Assembly: GCF_000764305.2 (NCBI RefSeq)
Contig: NW_025947279.1
Location: 62,001 to 126,000, forward strand
Reading direction: 5' to 3'
DNA length: 64,000 nt
DNA from: Hyalella azteca
Lineage: Eukaryota > Arthropoda > Malacostraca > Amphipoda > Hyalellidae
Of this stretch, positions 23,701 through 35,174 are shown piece by piece. Position numbers and translations under genes: made by a program. The notes under the pieces were generated by a model. The model searched no databases. It saw only the letters and a program-made list of their open reading frames with translations, and was not told the DNA's origin. Within the stretch, counting starts at the first letter, position 1, and the number at the start of each line of letters is the position of its first letter.

Positions 23701-25969
23701 GTACGTCTTTATTTTACCTCTGAATGTGATTATCCAGAACCGTAGAGGAACATAGGGGCGCATTCCGTACAGCTCATGAGGCTCGCTCCCCCGCTCGCTC
23801 CGCCTTTCATTCCTTTACTGGCAATATTCAACGAGCCCCGGTCATAATTTCAGGGAGATTGGCCTTACTACCAAAATTATGAAGAATCTGAAACAAGAGA
23901 ATCATTTCAGGTGGAGGGTTTACTTTGGAGCTGTTTGTTGCCACTGTAAACAAAACTATTTTTTTTACTGTCTGAAACTCGGTCGGCCGTTACTTTGATC
24001 ATTGATCAAAGTGAAAATAAAATATTAAATGGTATGGCAATGCTTTCTAACCGCCATTTATTTACATGCGCCTTTTTAAATGAATCAGTTTAGAAATTAA
24101 ATCGAAAACACATTTACTTCTACCTATATTTCTTGTTAAATGACCACGTATTTTTTTTAATTTCATAAAAGAAAATATGCACCAAAAAAGTATATCGCAT
24201 ATTTATGGGCTATAAACTGCATCTTACTTTATTGAACGAGAAAAGCAGTGCAAATATGTGATTTGATTTCCAATTAGTTTTATAAATTCTAGCTTCAACC
24301 ATTCCGGTTATTTCTCACCATATTTAATGAGATTAATTCTGTCTACAACAGCGCACTCGTAATTGATTACTGACATTATAGGTGCCGCAGCTTTTCAAGC
24401 TGGAGCAACGTACTTTAGCTGAGCATCATCCGACTTGACTGTTCTTTGTGTGCCTTAGACACAAATTTCACGACGGCTTGTGGTTTCGCTCACCCATGTG
24501 AAGTCAAGCAATAAGAGTGAGAGCGTAGAAAAAAATACTAATGGCGTGCGCGAGCTTTGGTCGTTGACCTGCTGTCGTCATTAAAATCTCATGTGTACGA
24601 ATCCTCATTTCAGACGCACTGGAATTCTACCATAAATTGAGACTAGATTCCAAACAGTTTTGAACCATACTCACTATACGATGATAAAGAACAATTTTCA
24701 TGTCTTGAACGAGATTGTGAATAAAAAGTCGAATAAGATGATGCCTTAAGCAAATTCATAAGTTACCATGATTCAAGGTAAATTCCAAAGCCATGCCCGA
24801 AGTTATAATCAAACCCCGCGTTCTGAAAGAACTACTGCTCGGTGCATCGCCCCAAGTTTAATGATGAGACGGTCTCGGGTTCATTGAGTCCGAATATCTT
24901 GGCTGGTCGTCTCGCGTTACTCCACACAACTTTACCAGCAACAGATGACGGCACTTAAGATGAATATATGACCCATCCTGGCTCGATGAAACATGGATGC
25001 AGCGACTTCCGGACTATGAGGTTAAGAAGAACCTGTTCTGTTTAATGATCAACGTTACTGTCTTGTGCAGTTCCTTGACCATGATGTAGTGGAATTTATT
25101 TGAATGCTTAATCCGATACGAAGAAAAACAGTATAACAGTGAACCCGAATATATTATCTAGTTTTCCACCTGTATTGACGAACAACCATATAGCTTTTTC
25201 AAGTGGTACTTAACAAGCTAAAGAAATGAAATCAAATCTTGGGACTTATCCATTCATTATTAATTCTTGTAAGGGATATTTGATTCAACATATATCGAAT
25301 GTCATTTAAATAACTAAGTTTAAAAAATAACATAGAACATATTGTCATCCATCTTCTTTGTTTGTCTAGATTCACTTCGCTTTCATCCCGAGCTGTCAGC
25401 CTCCGTTTTTTTCTCGGTCACTGAAAGAGTGGCAAATATGCACTACACACAATCATTGCTTGGTTTGATTCTCGAGGGTTCCCAACCTTTGTAAATAGCA
25501 ACATTTGTTCGGAAACCAGTAAAATAAAGTAGGTAAATTGATTCGGTGAAATACTGTTTACAGACATCATTTACAAGCCGACATTTCTTACTGTTAGGGA
25601 AAGAATGGAATGAATGACATTTTTAGAGGCGAATTTATGCTTTCATTCAAAGTTCAATAAATTATAGCCACTATGACATAGGCCTATAGTCATCTTTCTA
25701 AAGTCAATTTATAAAATACACATTAAATATGACAAAAATCGCTGTTTATTCTTCAATAAAAAAAATTTCTCGTTAGTTGCTTTAAAATATGCATAATTGT
25801 GAGCTATTATATCGTAACGTATTATTCTCAGGCTTTAAAAATTAATTTCCCATCAGCGACGAGATACCAACATTCATGATCTGCAATGTTTAATATCCCT
25901 TTTACTATACCTCATCAATCACTATTTTGTACCCCACAAAAGAACTCATGCTGTTATTTAAATACCAGC
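20711..25969. other. AT-rich intergenic with two GC-richer patches
   Basis: No gene supported. Perfect short palindromes occur at 22594-22616 (ataatcgtaa arms), 22811-22853 (caacctacaatt arms, 19-base loop) and about 23993-24013 (actttgatc arms). GC-richer patches lie at 23040-23260 and 24790-25050; each holds short open frames in more than one register but no splice-compatible structure I can defend. Confidence 0.35.
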
Positions 25970-26313
25970 TGGACCATACTTTCAAAACTCGCTAAGTGAA
26001 CGAAAGTACTTACGCTCATTTTTCTTGTCTATGATTAGTAGATTTGGCTTGAAAGGCCTTCAATGATTACACGGAGCTTACGATCTCTTAACTTTTTAGG
26101 GCATATTCTCATTTATGGAAAAAACTCGGAGCTTACGATCTCTTAACTTTTTAGGGCATATTCTCATTTATGGAAAAAATGCACCATTGTGCTCGCCATG
26201 TCCGTCTGTCTGTCCGTCCGTCCGTGACCTCAAGTTGTCGTCGACGAGAAAATGCGCTCTCTGTCACTCACTGCAGTGAGTACTGAGTTATATTTTTTAA
26301 AGTATAGGCCCAG
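25970..26313. mobile_element. family A MITE-like element, longest copy
   Basis: The left end ctggaccatactttcaaaa and the right end tttaaagtataggcccag form imperfect terminal inverted repeats. The left 40 bases match the remnant at 7281-7348 and the right half matches the inverted fragment at 13585-13750. It contains a perfect tandem duplication (26072-26180, 55-bp period), a ctgtctgtccgtccgtcc array, and the palindrome tcactcactgcagtgagta. No coding capacity. Confidence 0.75.
26072..26180 (+). repeat. 55-bp tandem duplication inside the family A element
   Basis: Two essentially identical copies starting cggagcttacgatctctta at 26072 and 26127. The identity implies a recent event. Confidence 0.9.
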
Positions 26314-28986
26314 CGCTGTAGCGACATCGACATCGGCACTCGAGAACGGTCGTCTGGACTACGTCTGTACACCCACGTCACCACAGCGCAGCGAGAGTAA
26401 TGGACTCGTCCGATATTACGCCTGCAGCCACGCATGACCTGTGCGTAGAATAACCTTGAACGCTCTACCCGCACCACAGGTATACTTGTGGTAACCCTTC
26501 TGCAATCCTCAAGCCAACATCAGAACATTTTTCTTTGTATGTGTACGGTTGTGCGAATACTATTCTTTGTATTGTTGTGTGAATGCAAGTAGGAAATCTT
26601 AGTTCCTATGATGTAAGACATAGTGTACTAACCAAGTTTAGAATACATGAATGCGGATGAATTTGTTTGGTGTCAATCTGCTGATACCTGTAATTGTTGC
26701 CAGCAATGAAATGACAAGTCCGCATTTCAAACTAAACGATAAAAATATTGTTAATCTGAAAAATCCTTCTACGATGACGCGGAATGCTTCAATTCCTCTC
26801 CAGAAATTGTATTTTTTCAACACCTATAGAAAGTGAACTCACTGGCAAGCTCAGAATGTGCTTATATATATAAACAACTATAGTTCGCCGATGGCTTGAC
26901 GACGACAGGTCTGGCACCACCGGGTGCCGATACTTCCAGCTTTTGCTCGTCAAAAAAAAAAGCAGGCCTGGTATTTGAAGCTATAGTGGCTAAATTTTCC
27001 ACATTGATAAGAAAAACTGGCACGAGGCAGAAGAGGAGTGTTTTGATGTAACGCCTTATCTCATTATTAGATGTCAATAAATCAGATGAATTTGTTATGA
27101 ATCGTTATATTTATAACAAATTTGTTATATTTCCGAGTAAGACAGGAAATCGTTTGACAGTCACTCCACAGAGTGTATACCCGGTAGAATTTTTTCCAAA
27201 CCCTTAGTGTAAAGCGTAATAAGGAGTACACATGCCAAATCCATTTTAATTTTCAGCGTTTTATTTTGCGTTACAGGCTTGCTGAGATCTTACGAAATTC
27301 TTTACCAGAATCACACAAATGAAGAAAGAGACGAGACGTGATGGGACGAAGTCTTCAGAAAATTTATATTCTAACCACGTACACTTCGTTTTTCAGAAGA
27401 CTCGTTAATGAGTGAGTAAAGTCTTTTGAAGTTTGCTTCTCTGAAATTACTTGCCGGCTGTTTTGAAAAACACAACCATATCCTAACATTAATGTAAAAA
27501 TATGCTCTGTAGCCAGCGTAAATGTACAAATAATATTTAGTTGCAAAATATATGTCCAAATAACTTTTCATGTTTAACTCACAATTCCTAAATTTTGCTA
27601 ATCAACGAACAAATTTTCTGGCGTGCCGACAAAAATAATTTTCTTTGCGGTTGTGAAGACGCTTAGGTAATCTCGCATGACCAGCCAAATCTAAGGAGAA
27701 GTCAGTGAACAGCAGGAAAATAAGACTTAGTGGCGGGGAAGAACGAAAGGGAGAGTCAGGGATGGTAATTAGTGGGGGTAATGTATGGGGTTGAAATGGG
27801 GGGCTACATCCCCCGTTCTCGGGGTGAGTGTCCGCTGGCTGTCATGGGCCGTTGACTGCCAGCCTGCAGGGAACACCGCGATGTCCGAATTTGAACGTCC
27901 GCCCACATATTTGGCTTATAGAATAACGGGCACATATTTTTGTTAGGGTTGAAAAAAGTCCTTCTGAGAATTTCTTGTTGCTCAGAATCTTTACTGTCAA
28001 ATCCGCCCCCATGCAACTTCTCGTAATCTTGGCATGGTAATTTAAGTCAGATCAGCAAAAGAATTTATGATAAATTTCCATCTGAATTATCGTCAACTTT
28101 ATAGTAGAAATTCAATACTTCTGTTCGAAGAAGTACTGCCCGTTCTTTTCATGAATTACAAGCAATAATCCGTAGGAGCGACTTGAAACTCGGCTGCTTG
28201 ACTTCTGGAAAACTTTAAGCACGCGCTACTGAAGGCTCTTAACAATTATTGAACGCTCTGGAGAAAAAAACAATATTTCAACATATATATGGGCAGCTAT
28301 TTGAGCAAATTATCTAAGCCAACAACACCTTGTACGAATGAATGCAAAACTTGCCCATGAGTTCTTGGCAACTCTTCATAAAAGTTGATGGCAACTCTGC
28401 ACACCAATTACGGTCAAATATGCTCTCAATTTACACGTAATTCTGCCCTATAATTGCAGGTTACCCTGGATGAGAATGACCCGTGGATTTGCATAAGAAT
28501 AAATGTAGGTTTCAGAGCAGGTCTGAATACGAGGAATACAAAATTAGCTGGCGAGTCAGACGAATAATTTTAGTTGACTCTAATTGCTTGTCTCTTTGAA
28601 TTTTATTCGATAACAATTAAATAAGAAATTAAGCGATCGAATGAGTCGCCAAAAAACGATAGTGAGATTTGAAGATATTTTGTCACGAGAAAAAGAGACA
28701 TGATTACGAGCTCAATATTTTAAAAAATGTCCTGAAGAGTTCCGACTTATGCGATCCGGTTTCAGCACTCACTAGACTATCGCAGAATTTGTGTTGAAAA
28801 TGTTTGGAATTGAATAATTTGTTAGGTCTTTGCGAACCGTTTACGCTTTTATGCTGTTTCAGACATGTAGATAAAGTGCGTGACAGCATCGCACCCGCTA
28901 CATAATAATGATACTTTTTACATCAAGACGCCGTCCTAACAACACAATGTATCTATAAGAATACAAAAATATCTGCCTCTAAGAAA
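26314..28986. other. AT-rich, no supported gene
   Basis: Minus-strand frames at 27077-26862 (hydrophobic start, then Ser/Pro/Val-rich) and 28016-27804 lie in GC-richer patches and look protein-like. Neither has a supported ATG or matched splice partners, so they are not called. Confidence 0.35.
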
Positions 28987-29127
28987 ATGGCATCCTGTGC
29001 ATTAAATCGGCTGAGCTCAGCAGCAAGATATAAAGTTATTAATGCTCTAATGAACTCATCAGATAATCAGGTCCTCAGAGAAGAAGTTGATCACGTAGAC
29101 TGCGTTTGTGAAGGCGTTGCCGGGTGA
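28987..29127 (+). CDS. candidate short coding exon or small ORF (46 codons)
   Basis: ATG at 28987 has a good animal context (aagaaaATGG) and opens 46 codons to TGA at 29125-29127. The product starts MASCALNRLSSAARYKVINA and ends CVCEGVAG. A donor-like GCCGG|GTGAGA sits just before the stop (29123/29124), so it may be a first exon. A TATA-like ctataagaa lies about 35 bases upstream. The sequence after the donor is also open in other registers, perhaps only because it is purine-rich. No family is recognised. Confidence 0.28.
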   Translation: MASCALNRLSSAARYKVINALMNSSDNQVLREEVDHVDCVCEGVAG

Positions 29128-32044
29128 GAGTTCTCATGAAATACAAAGAATCCAACACGAAATTTCGAGCAATGGATGACAAGAAGCTCAGCCTATCCAA
29201 GTGATCGGCAGATTCAAAGATGCAGAACATTTTCGGAAGAGCCGCGAAGAGATGTAAACTGTGATATGTAAAACAAGTAATAGTTCTAATATATCAGGAT
29301 AACGAGATGCAGCCCTGCATTACTCCTCTCGCCAATCTAATAAAAGTCTTTCCCTCACCTACATCGAATTAGTTCCTTAATTACGATGAGAGGCTCCAGA
29401 ACTCAACGGAACTGATATTTATTAAGTCTTTTTCTGCGCATTTTAATCGAGATCGAGTTTCAACTCGAAACCGCAAACGTACTGCAAAACCAAACAAATC
29501 CGTTATTAGTACCTCGGAAAAAAGTATATTTCACTTCTCTAGCTTTGCATGGTAAAAAAATTCTAAAAAGGCATTCATGGGTATTCCAAGACATTCTTGG
29601 CAGAAACACTGTTTCATTATAAACAACAACAACTTGCAAAAACAAGTACTTTGAATCCTTATTGCGAATATATTGTTTTCAGTTTCAGTTTTATATATAT
29701 TTACATTTCGATCAATCCTTTTAGCAACAAAATTTAAAGAGAATCTGTTTGAACATTCGAGATAAATATTTCGCGATCAAAGTGAGAAGCAAATTCAAAA
29801 TAAAACTACGCAAATTTAAAGTTGAGAAATTGTTCAGGAATTCAGGATTGAATCTCAATTTGTTATTGAAATAATTTTCACTATTAAGCAATCCAGGTAA
29901 CGAAATAGCTTATTGATATTCAAATGTATTCTGAATATTGTTTTCATTGGGCTGAGTTCTTCCTGCTACATGTATTATTGTGAAGAACATTCCCTACACA
30001 CGTTACTCGTCCATGAATATCGCTTATGTTTCGACTCATGGTCACTTGAAACCTGAATCTTTTATCGTTGAATATTTTTGGCACGCTTTTGAATGTATCT
30101 AGGATGAGTTAATTCATCACATGAAAACGATGAAAACATTAGTTTTAAGCTAATAAGTCATATGGCTTGTAATTGCTTATAAGTGGGTTCAGTGAGGTCA
30201 TTGATATTGCTCTGGTAGCGCTCGTCGCTAATTCTATGCTACATTCTCCTCCTTTTGAAAGTGAGGTTACTCATCTCAGAGTCTATAGCAGCACTCCCCG
30301 ATTGCAGTCAATATAAAAATTTGGGTTTTAAGCTCCTTGTATGCTTTCGAATGACCCTATCAAAAGTCTATTTATGCTTGATTGATAAAGCATCTGTTTA
30401 ATATAGATGCTTCATCAATCACATCTCTAACATATTTATTTATACTAATGAGCGATACCGTAATTAAATTACATGAAAAATCAGCGAATTTTTATTATTA
30501 TTTTTTTAGTGAAATTAACTAACACTTATTTACAGGAACTTTTCAACAGAATCTGGAATGCGGAACGTTTGCGAATTATTGCACTTCACCATAGCGTTAC
30601 ACTTCCTAACTCGTTTGGACGATTTTCTCTCACAAATAAAATTCATCATTTCCTGATGTGTAATGGGACAAAATTCTCAAAAATTCTTTGATGATGTCAT
30701 TCAGACTGCAATGACATTCACGGATACATCTATATTCCTATAGTCCATTGTTTCTAGATTTATCGACTAGGAAATATACTTGTTGAAAAAATTAGGCTCG
30801 CTGGCCTTGGTGCGATCCGGCGTAGTTCAGTTGACAGAGAAGGAACTGTTCGATCGTCCGGCTTTGAAGGACGCGTGTCTTGAATAAGGAGAGGCTACGC
30901 ACGATGAAAGGATGAAAGGGACAGTAGAGGAGGTTGTGGGAGACCACAAACTTCTGGCGCCTTCGAAATCATTCGAAAATAAAAGGCATTTGAACATTTT
31001 TGACGAAGAAAAACTAAAATTATGCCAACAGCCAATGACCAGTCTTTCCCATTCAAAACTCTTACAAGTAAGCATGTAGTTTACTTTGGCGATACAGTAT
31101 AGGTGCACCCGTGATGAATTTTATTTTTAAATTGTGTGATCTCTTTTGTAATTACCCACATCAATAAACTAATGTTTGCTGAATTTTGATACAAGATCCA
31201 TATTTGCTACAAAATTCGGTTCCTTCTCCCTGTGATATGAAAATTAATTTTTCGTTCGGAAACCTCAACACCTCTCAAGTAATGATCCTTCCTAACTCGC
31301 TGAGAATAAACGGAACACGAGTTAAAGTTAAATTATAATACCTAATTTAATAAAATAAGATTAAAAGGCATCGAAAATGGACTGCCCTCTAAAACTGTTA
31401 TTGACGCCAAATTGTTCGGATGTTGGTCGAGCAAACCGAAAAATTTTAGTGAGTCTCCAAATAACAAGATGACTATTGCATCCAACAGCGTACATGCTTA
31501 GCAAATAGTGTGTTGAGATAAGACACTTTTATCGATCTCAGAGTTTTGGATGCAACTGGTCATCTTTTGGGAAGTTCAAAAAAGTAAATCTAATAAGTCT
31601 CCAATTAGTGTCGGCAGCGAAATGATTCACTTCGGAGAAATTTTCTCAGTACACTCTCTGTCTCGGCAGTAAACAATAAGTGAATATTTTCTTTACCATA
31701 TCTTAAATGTTATCAAGCTTTTATTAGAGGCTCAAAAATTGTTCCAGCAGCATCAACATTTTCATTTTAGTTGATCTTGATTATCCACGATTGAATAATT
31801 TTCATTTTAATCTAAGGTTAAAGTCTGATTCTATATGAAAAATAATTGAAATAGTTCCATGGATATTCGAAAATTTTTACGCTCATTTCAACTTTTAATT
31901 TAGTTTTCGATATTTGTTACGATATAATAAAATTGCGTTCTAGTTTAAAAATTAGAAAAAATGCTACCGAATCTCTCAAATTCATACTGAAAGATTTACA
32001 ATTTCTCTTTTGCAACAAAATATTCTGAATAGTATGCTTTAGAT
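29128..32044. other. AT-rich, no supported gene
   Basis: At 30379-30421 a 17-bp stem with one mismatch (tgattgataaagcatct against agatgcttcatcaatca) closes a 9-base loop. Positions 30830-31090 carry a plus-strand frame of protein-like composition broken by one TAA and ending at a donor-like CAA|GTAAGC; it could be a relic exon. Confidence 0.35.
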
Positions 32045-32515
32045 GCGTTCATTTTTATCCATTATGTTTTTCTCCTTCCGAGAAAGAGTGTAGACTAGGG
32101 TCAATGTTTAGACGAGACAACATCTTCCTAAGATAACGACCACTGGCAAGGTTGGTAGTGTATTGCTCGATAACATCAACATCATTCTAATCTTTTAGTG
32201 CACATTCATTTTCTCCAGCCAGGAAGAGTAAGGGAGTAAAGTCCATGAATGGGTCACACATCATTCTTGTGCATCACAAAGCAATCATTTTTCTTCTACC
32301 GAGAAAGAGTGTAGGCAATGTGTATATAAGGTCAGACATCATCATTCATGTTTTACTACACACTCATTTTTATTCTGCCAAGAAAGAGTGCAGGAATAAT
32401 ATATTTGAATGGGCCAAATATCATTTTACTGTATTGGTACAGAGATTGGTATAGAGTGTAGGAAGGGTGTATATATGGTCCAGACAACATCAGTCAAACG
32501 TATAGCTACGCTCTC
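32045..32515 (+). repeat. degenerate tandem repeat, about five units of 70-150 bp
   Basis: Each unit carries (a) a cattttt.ttctncc.agaaagagtgtagg block, (b) a gtgtatata-gg-ccag/cac block and (c) an acatcatc/acaacatc block. The agaaagagtgtagg-like cores lie near 32079, 32221, 32302, 32382 and 32450. Units are strongly diverged, so this is an old array. Confidence 0.65.
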
Positions 32516-34986
32516 ATATAGAAGGCTCGACTGTGTCTACGTGAGAGAGAAGGTGAAGCCCGTCGATTGTTTTCGATGCAGAGCACAAGTTTGATGTTTG
32601 CACTTTCAGCTTCGATACGTTTATAAAAAATCCTATGCGATACATCTTGTAGGATTCAGTAACTTTCTCATATTAAGTGCGTCTTATGTCACATGACACT
32701 TTGGTATGTAACCAACGTATTCACTTTATGATTAACTATATATTATTATCACTGCAATATAATCAATTTTTCAGAGTCATTACCGAAAAAAACGCGAGCT
32801 TTATTTCATATGAGATTATTTAAAAGAGTAGCTTGAGTTATATAAGTCTCGTTTTACTTCCTGAATGCCAAGTAACAACAATAATTGATAAAGAAAAATT
32901 ATTTATTTATTTATTATGTTAGTAAGTTTTATAAAATATTTCGTTTTCTCTTAATTGGCTCGGTTATGTCAGCATATTTCCTTAAGACCTTAACAAACTT
33001 ATAAACTAGTACTTAAAAGAAGAATATTTAAAATGAGTAATTTGGAAACATGTTCAAAACTAACGTGAAGTTACGATTGAATGACGTGATACTTATTAAA
33101 ATAGTGTAAAAATATATTTTAGAAATATATTTAAAAGAAATATATATTTTAAAATCGCTAATATATAATAATTAATTTTGACATCGCTTTTATCGATGTA
33201 GCGTGAAGATTGTCAGCAAATGAAGTAAATTCTCAGCTGTCATTAAAGCCTGAATTAACGCACTGTATACGTAATAATTAAAACACACGTTCAAGTTAAG
33301 GCCGATTTCGAGTTTGAGTTCCTCCAATTTTAATTGTCTCGTTGAGACTGTTTAAAAATTTTATATTAAACCTCGAATTATACGTCATATGTAAGCCTTA
33401 TGTTCGCAGGTTGTAACACTGTCCTAATATTTAATGCCTGTGGTGAGTAGTAAACGAACTATTCGGACTATTGTAGGCATAATACTTCGAAATTTTATTA
33501 GGGTTTATACCAGAAAAATTTGGCTGTTATTACCCATTTAAGTATAGTACATTGCTCCCTCTATGAAACCTGTAGTTCGAGGTCGCATGTATCAATTAAC
33601 GTTGAGCTCATTAGTGCGCAATCAGCAAGTTTCTATACAGAGGCAACGTCATTAGCGTGAAGGTTGTTTCCAGTACAGTTATTATTCACTGAGAAACCGT
33701 TAGGTCGCTGACATTGATTTCTTATGCTTTTTAATCGTATGTCAACTGACGTTATCTTTAACTAACAGGTATTTAGATAAGAATTGCATTGACGGTGCTT
33801 ATTTTAACCGGAGACGCGTCAAGTTAACCTTCTGACTATATACTGACCGCCTCTCTGGTAATCACCTATATAGGTTCCCTGAAGGTTATAGCACAAACCT
33901 CATTCAATAGCATTAATGATGGTTTTATTAGCCGTAGATATACCAGCTATCATAACAGCTGGATCTTGGCCATCTCAGTTCAAAAACTGAATAGCATAGC
34001 AGCTAGTATTATAAGCGTTAGGTTGACTATCGGCTGCACTTATTATTATAAACATCTCGTAACTTGGCATGCATAATTCCATGAAGTAATTAATTTTTTA
34101 TACAGCTTACAGCTTTATATGTGCATATAAAAGCTGTACGGATTCAAGATTAATTTCGGCAGCAAATTTATTGAGATTGCTCTACTTTGGAAAGATTCAA
34201 TGTTGCAGTGATTATTGGAATTATTTAAAAAGAAACAGAAAATTTTCTGTCATCGATGCCATGATTTTGAAAAAAAAATTTACTGACTTGAACACAATTT
34301 TTTAACTATTTGTTAGGTCATATTGAAAGATTTTGTACGACGGTAGAGGTCAGAAAAGGTATTTGGTTTTTGGAAGCCTTAGCAAACTTACTTTAATTTT
34401 TGCAATTTTGCTTCAACATTTTGTGTTTCAACTGTTGTAGTATTTTAGTCAAAAGATTGGTATTTATACCAGTCTAGTGAATGTTCGAAAGATTTAAATG
34501 TGATTCGCTTATCGTTCATGTTGATTACCTAGAGTAAAAACTTTGGCATTTCTAAATTTTTGAGTGATTGATCACGAGTTTCAAATTATTAGAATGATAT
34601 CTGTGTAAAGTTGCAGGAACCGAACCTTGAATATATGAAAAATAGGAGGCACGGAGTTATTTTCATGACCCTGTTTCGTCCGTTAGCAAAAATAAAATAT
34701 TCACTAAGTTATCACAGATTATTGGATGCCAGCAACAATCCATGGAATGCGAGTAAATATATTCGTTATTATTAATAAAGCATTGAACATAATACACTGT
34801 ATCCAGTTACATCGATGGAAAGTTCGTTAGACTAAAATAACATCCATGAATTTTATCATTCTATCAAAATATATACACGAGAAGTTATTCAATGTCCTAA
34901 GCAACAGAGGCAGGGTTCGGTTCTGGGATTCCAAACTCCCGCACACAAGTTGTATCGCATAGTACCTAGGCATCGCGCTGGTGGCA
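32516..34986. other. AT-rich upstream region of the large gene
   Basis: No gene supported. Contains a near-perfect hairpin at 34109-34137 (acagctt-tatatg arms, 2-base loop), about 850 bases before the TATA box of the large gene. This interval would hold its distal control elements, but I cannot identify specific sites. Confidence 0.35.
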
Positions 34987-34994
34987 TATATAAG
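34987..34994 (+). promoter_or_regulatory. TATA box of the large SYGPP/(GK)n gene
   Basis: TATATAAG in the context ggcatatataagagctcg. Transcription should start about 30 bases on (near 35017), leaving a leader of about 150 bases before ATG AAG at 35169. The leader has one upstream ATG (35135, eight codons including its stop TGA). It is a strong, focused promoter of the type usual for tissue- or stage-specific cuticle genes. Confidence 0.7.
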
Positions 34995-35168
34995 AGCTCG
35001 TCTGCCGGTCCCTTCTTATTCCGTGTCCGGTCTCCGTCAAGAGAGGTGTCAAGTGACGAGTCTTTGGTGCCTTAAAAAGTCGAGTGCTTCTCTACGGGTC
35101 TTAAGAGACTTTTGCGACTGCTGCTCCAAGCCTGCATGATCGCTACTGGATACACGTGATTCTTCATT

Positions 35169-35174
35169 ATGAAG
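35169..35174 (+). CDS. exon 1, two codons (Met-Lys)
   Basis: ATG AAG followed by GTTAGC. A first coding exon of a few codons that splits the signal peptide is common in insect cuticle-type genes. Joining it to 45301 keeps frame and gives a better signal peptide (positive Lys before the hydrophobic core) than starting at 45301 alone. Confidence 0.5.

Noticed and set aside
24790..25020. GC-richer patch with frames starting MPEVIIKPRVLKELLLG and another register after it
   Set aside because: Could be a relic coding sequence, but the frames do not connect by any splice or single clear change I can support, and no family is recognised.
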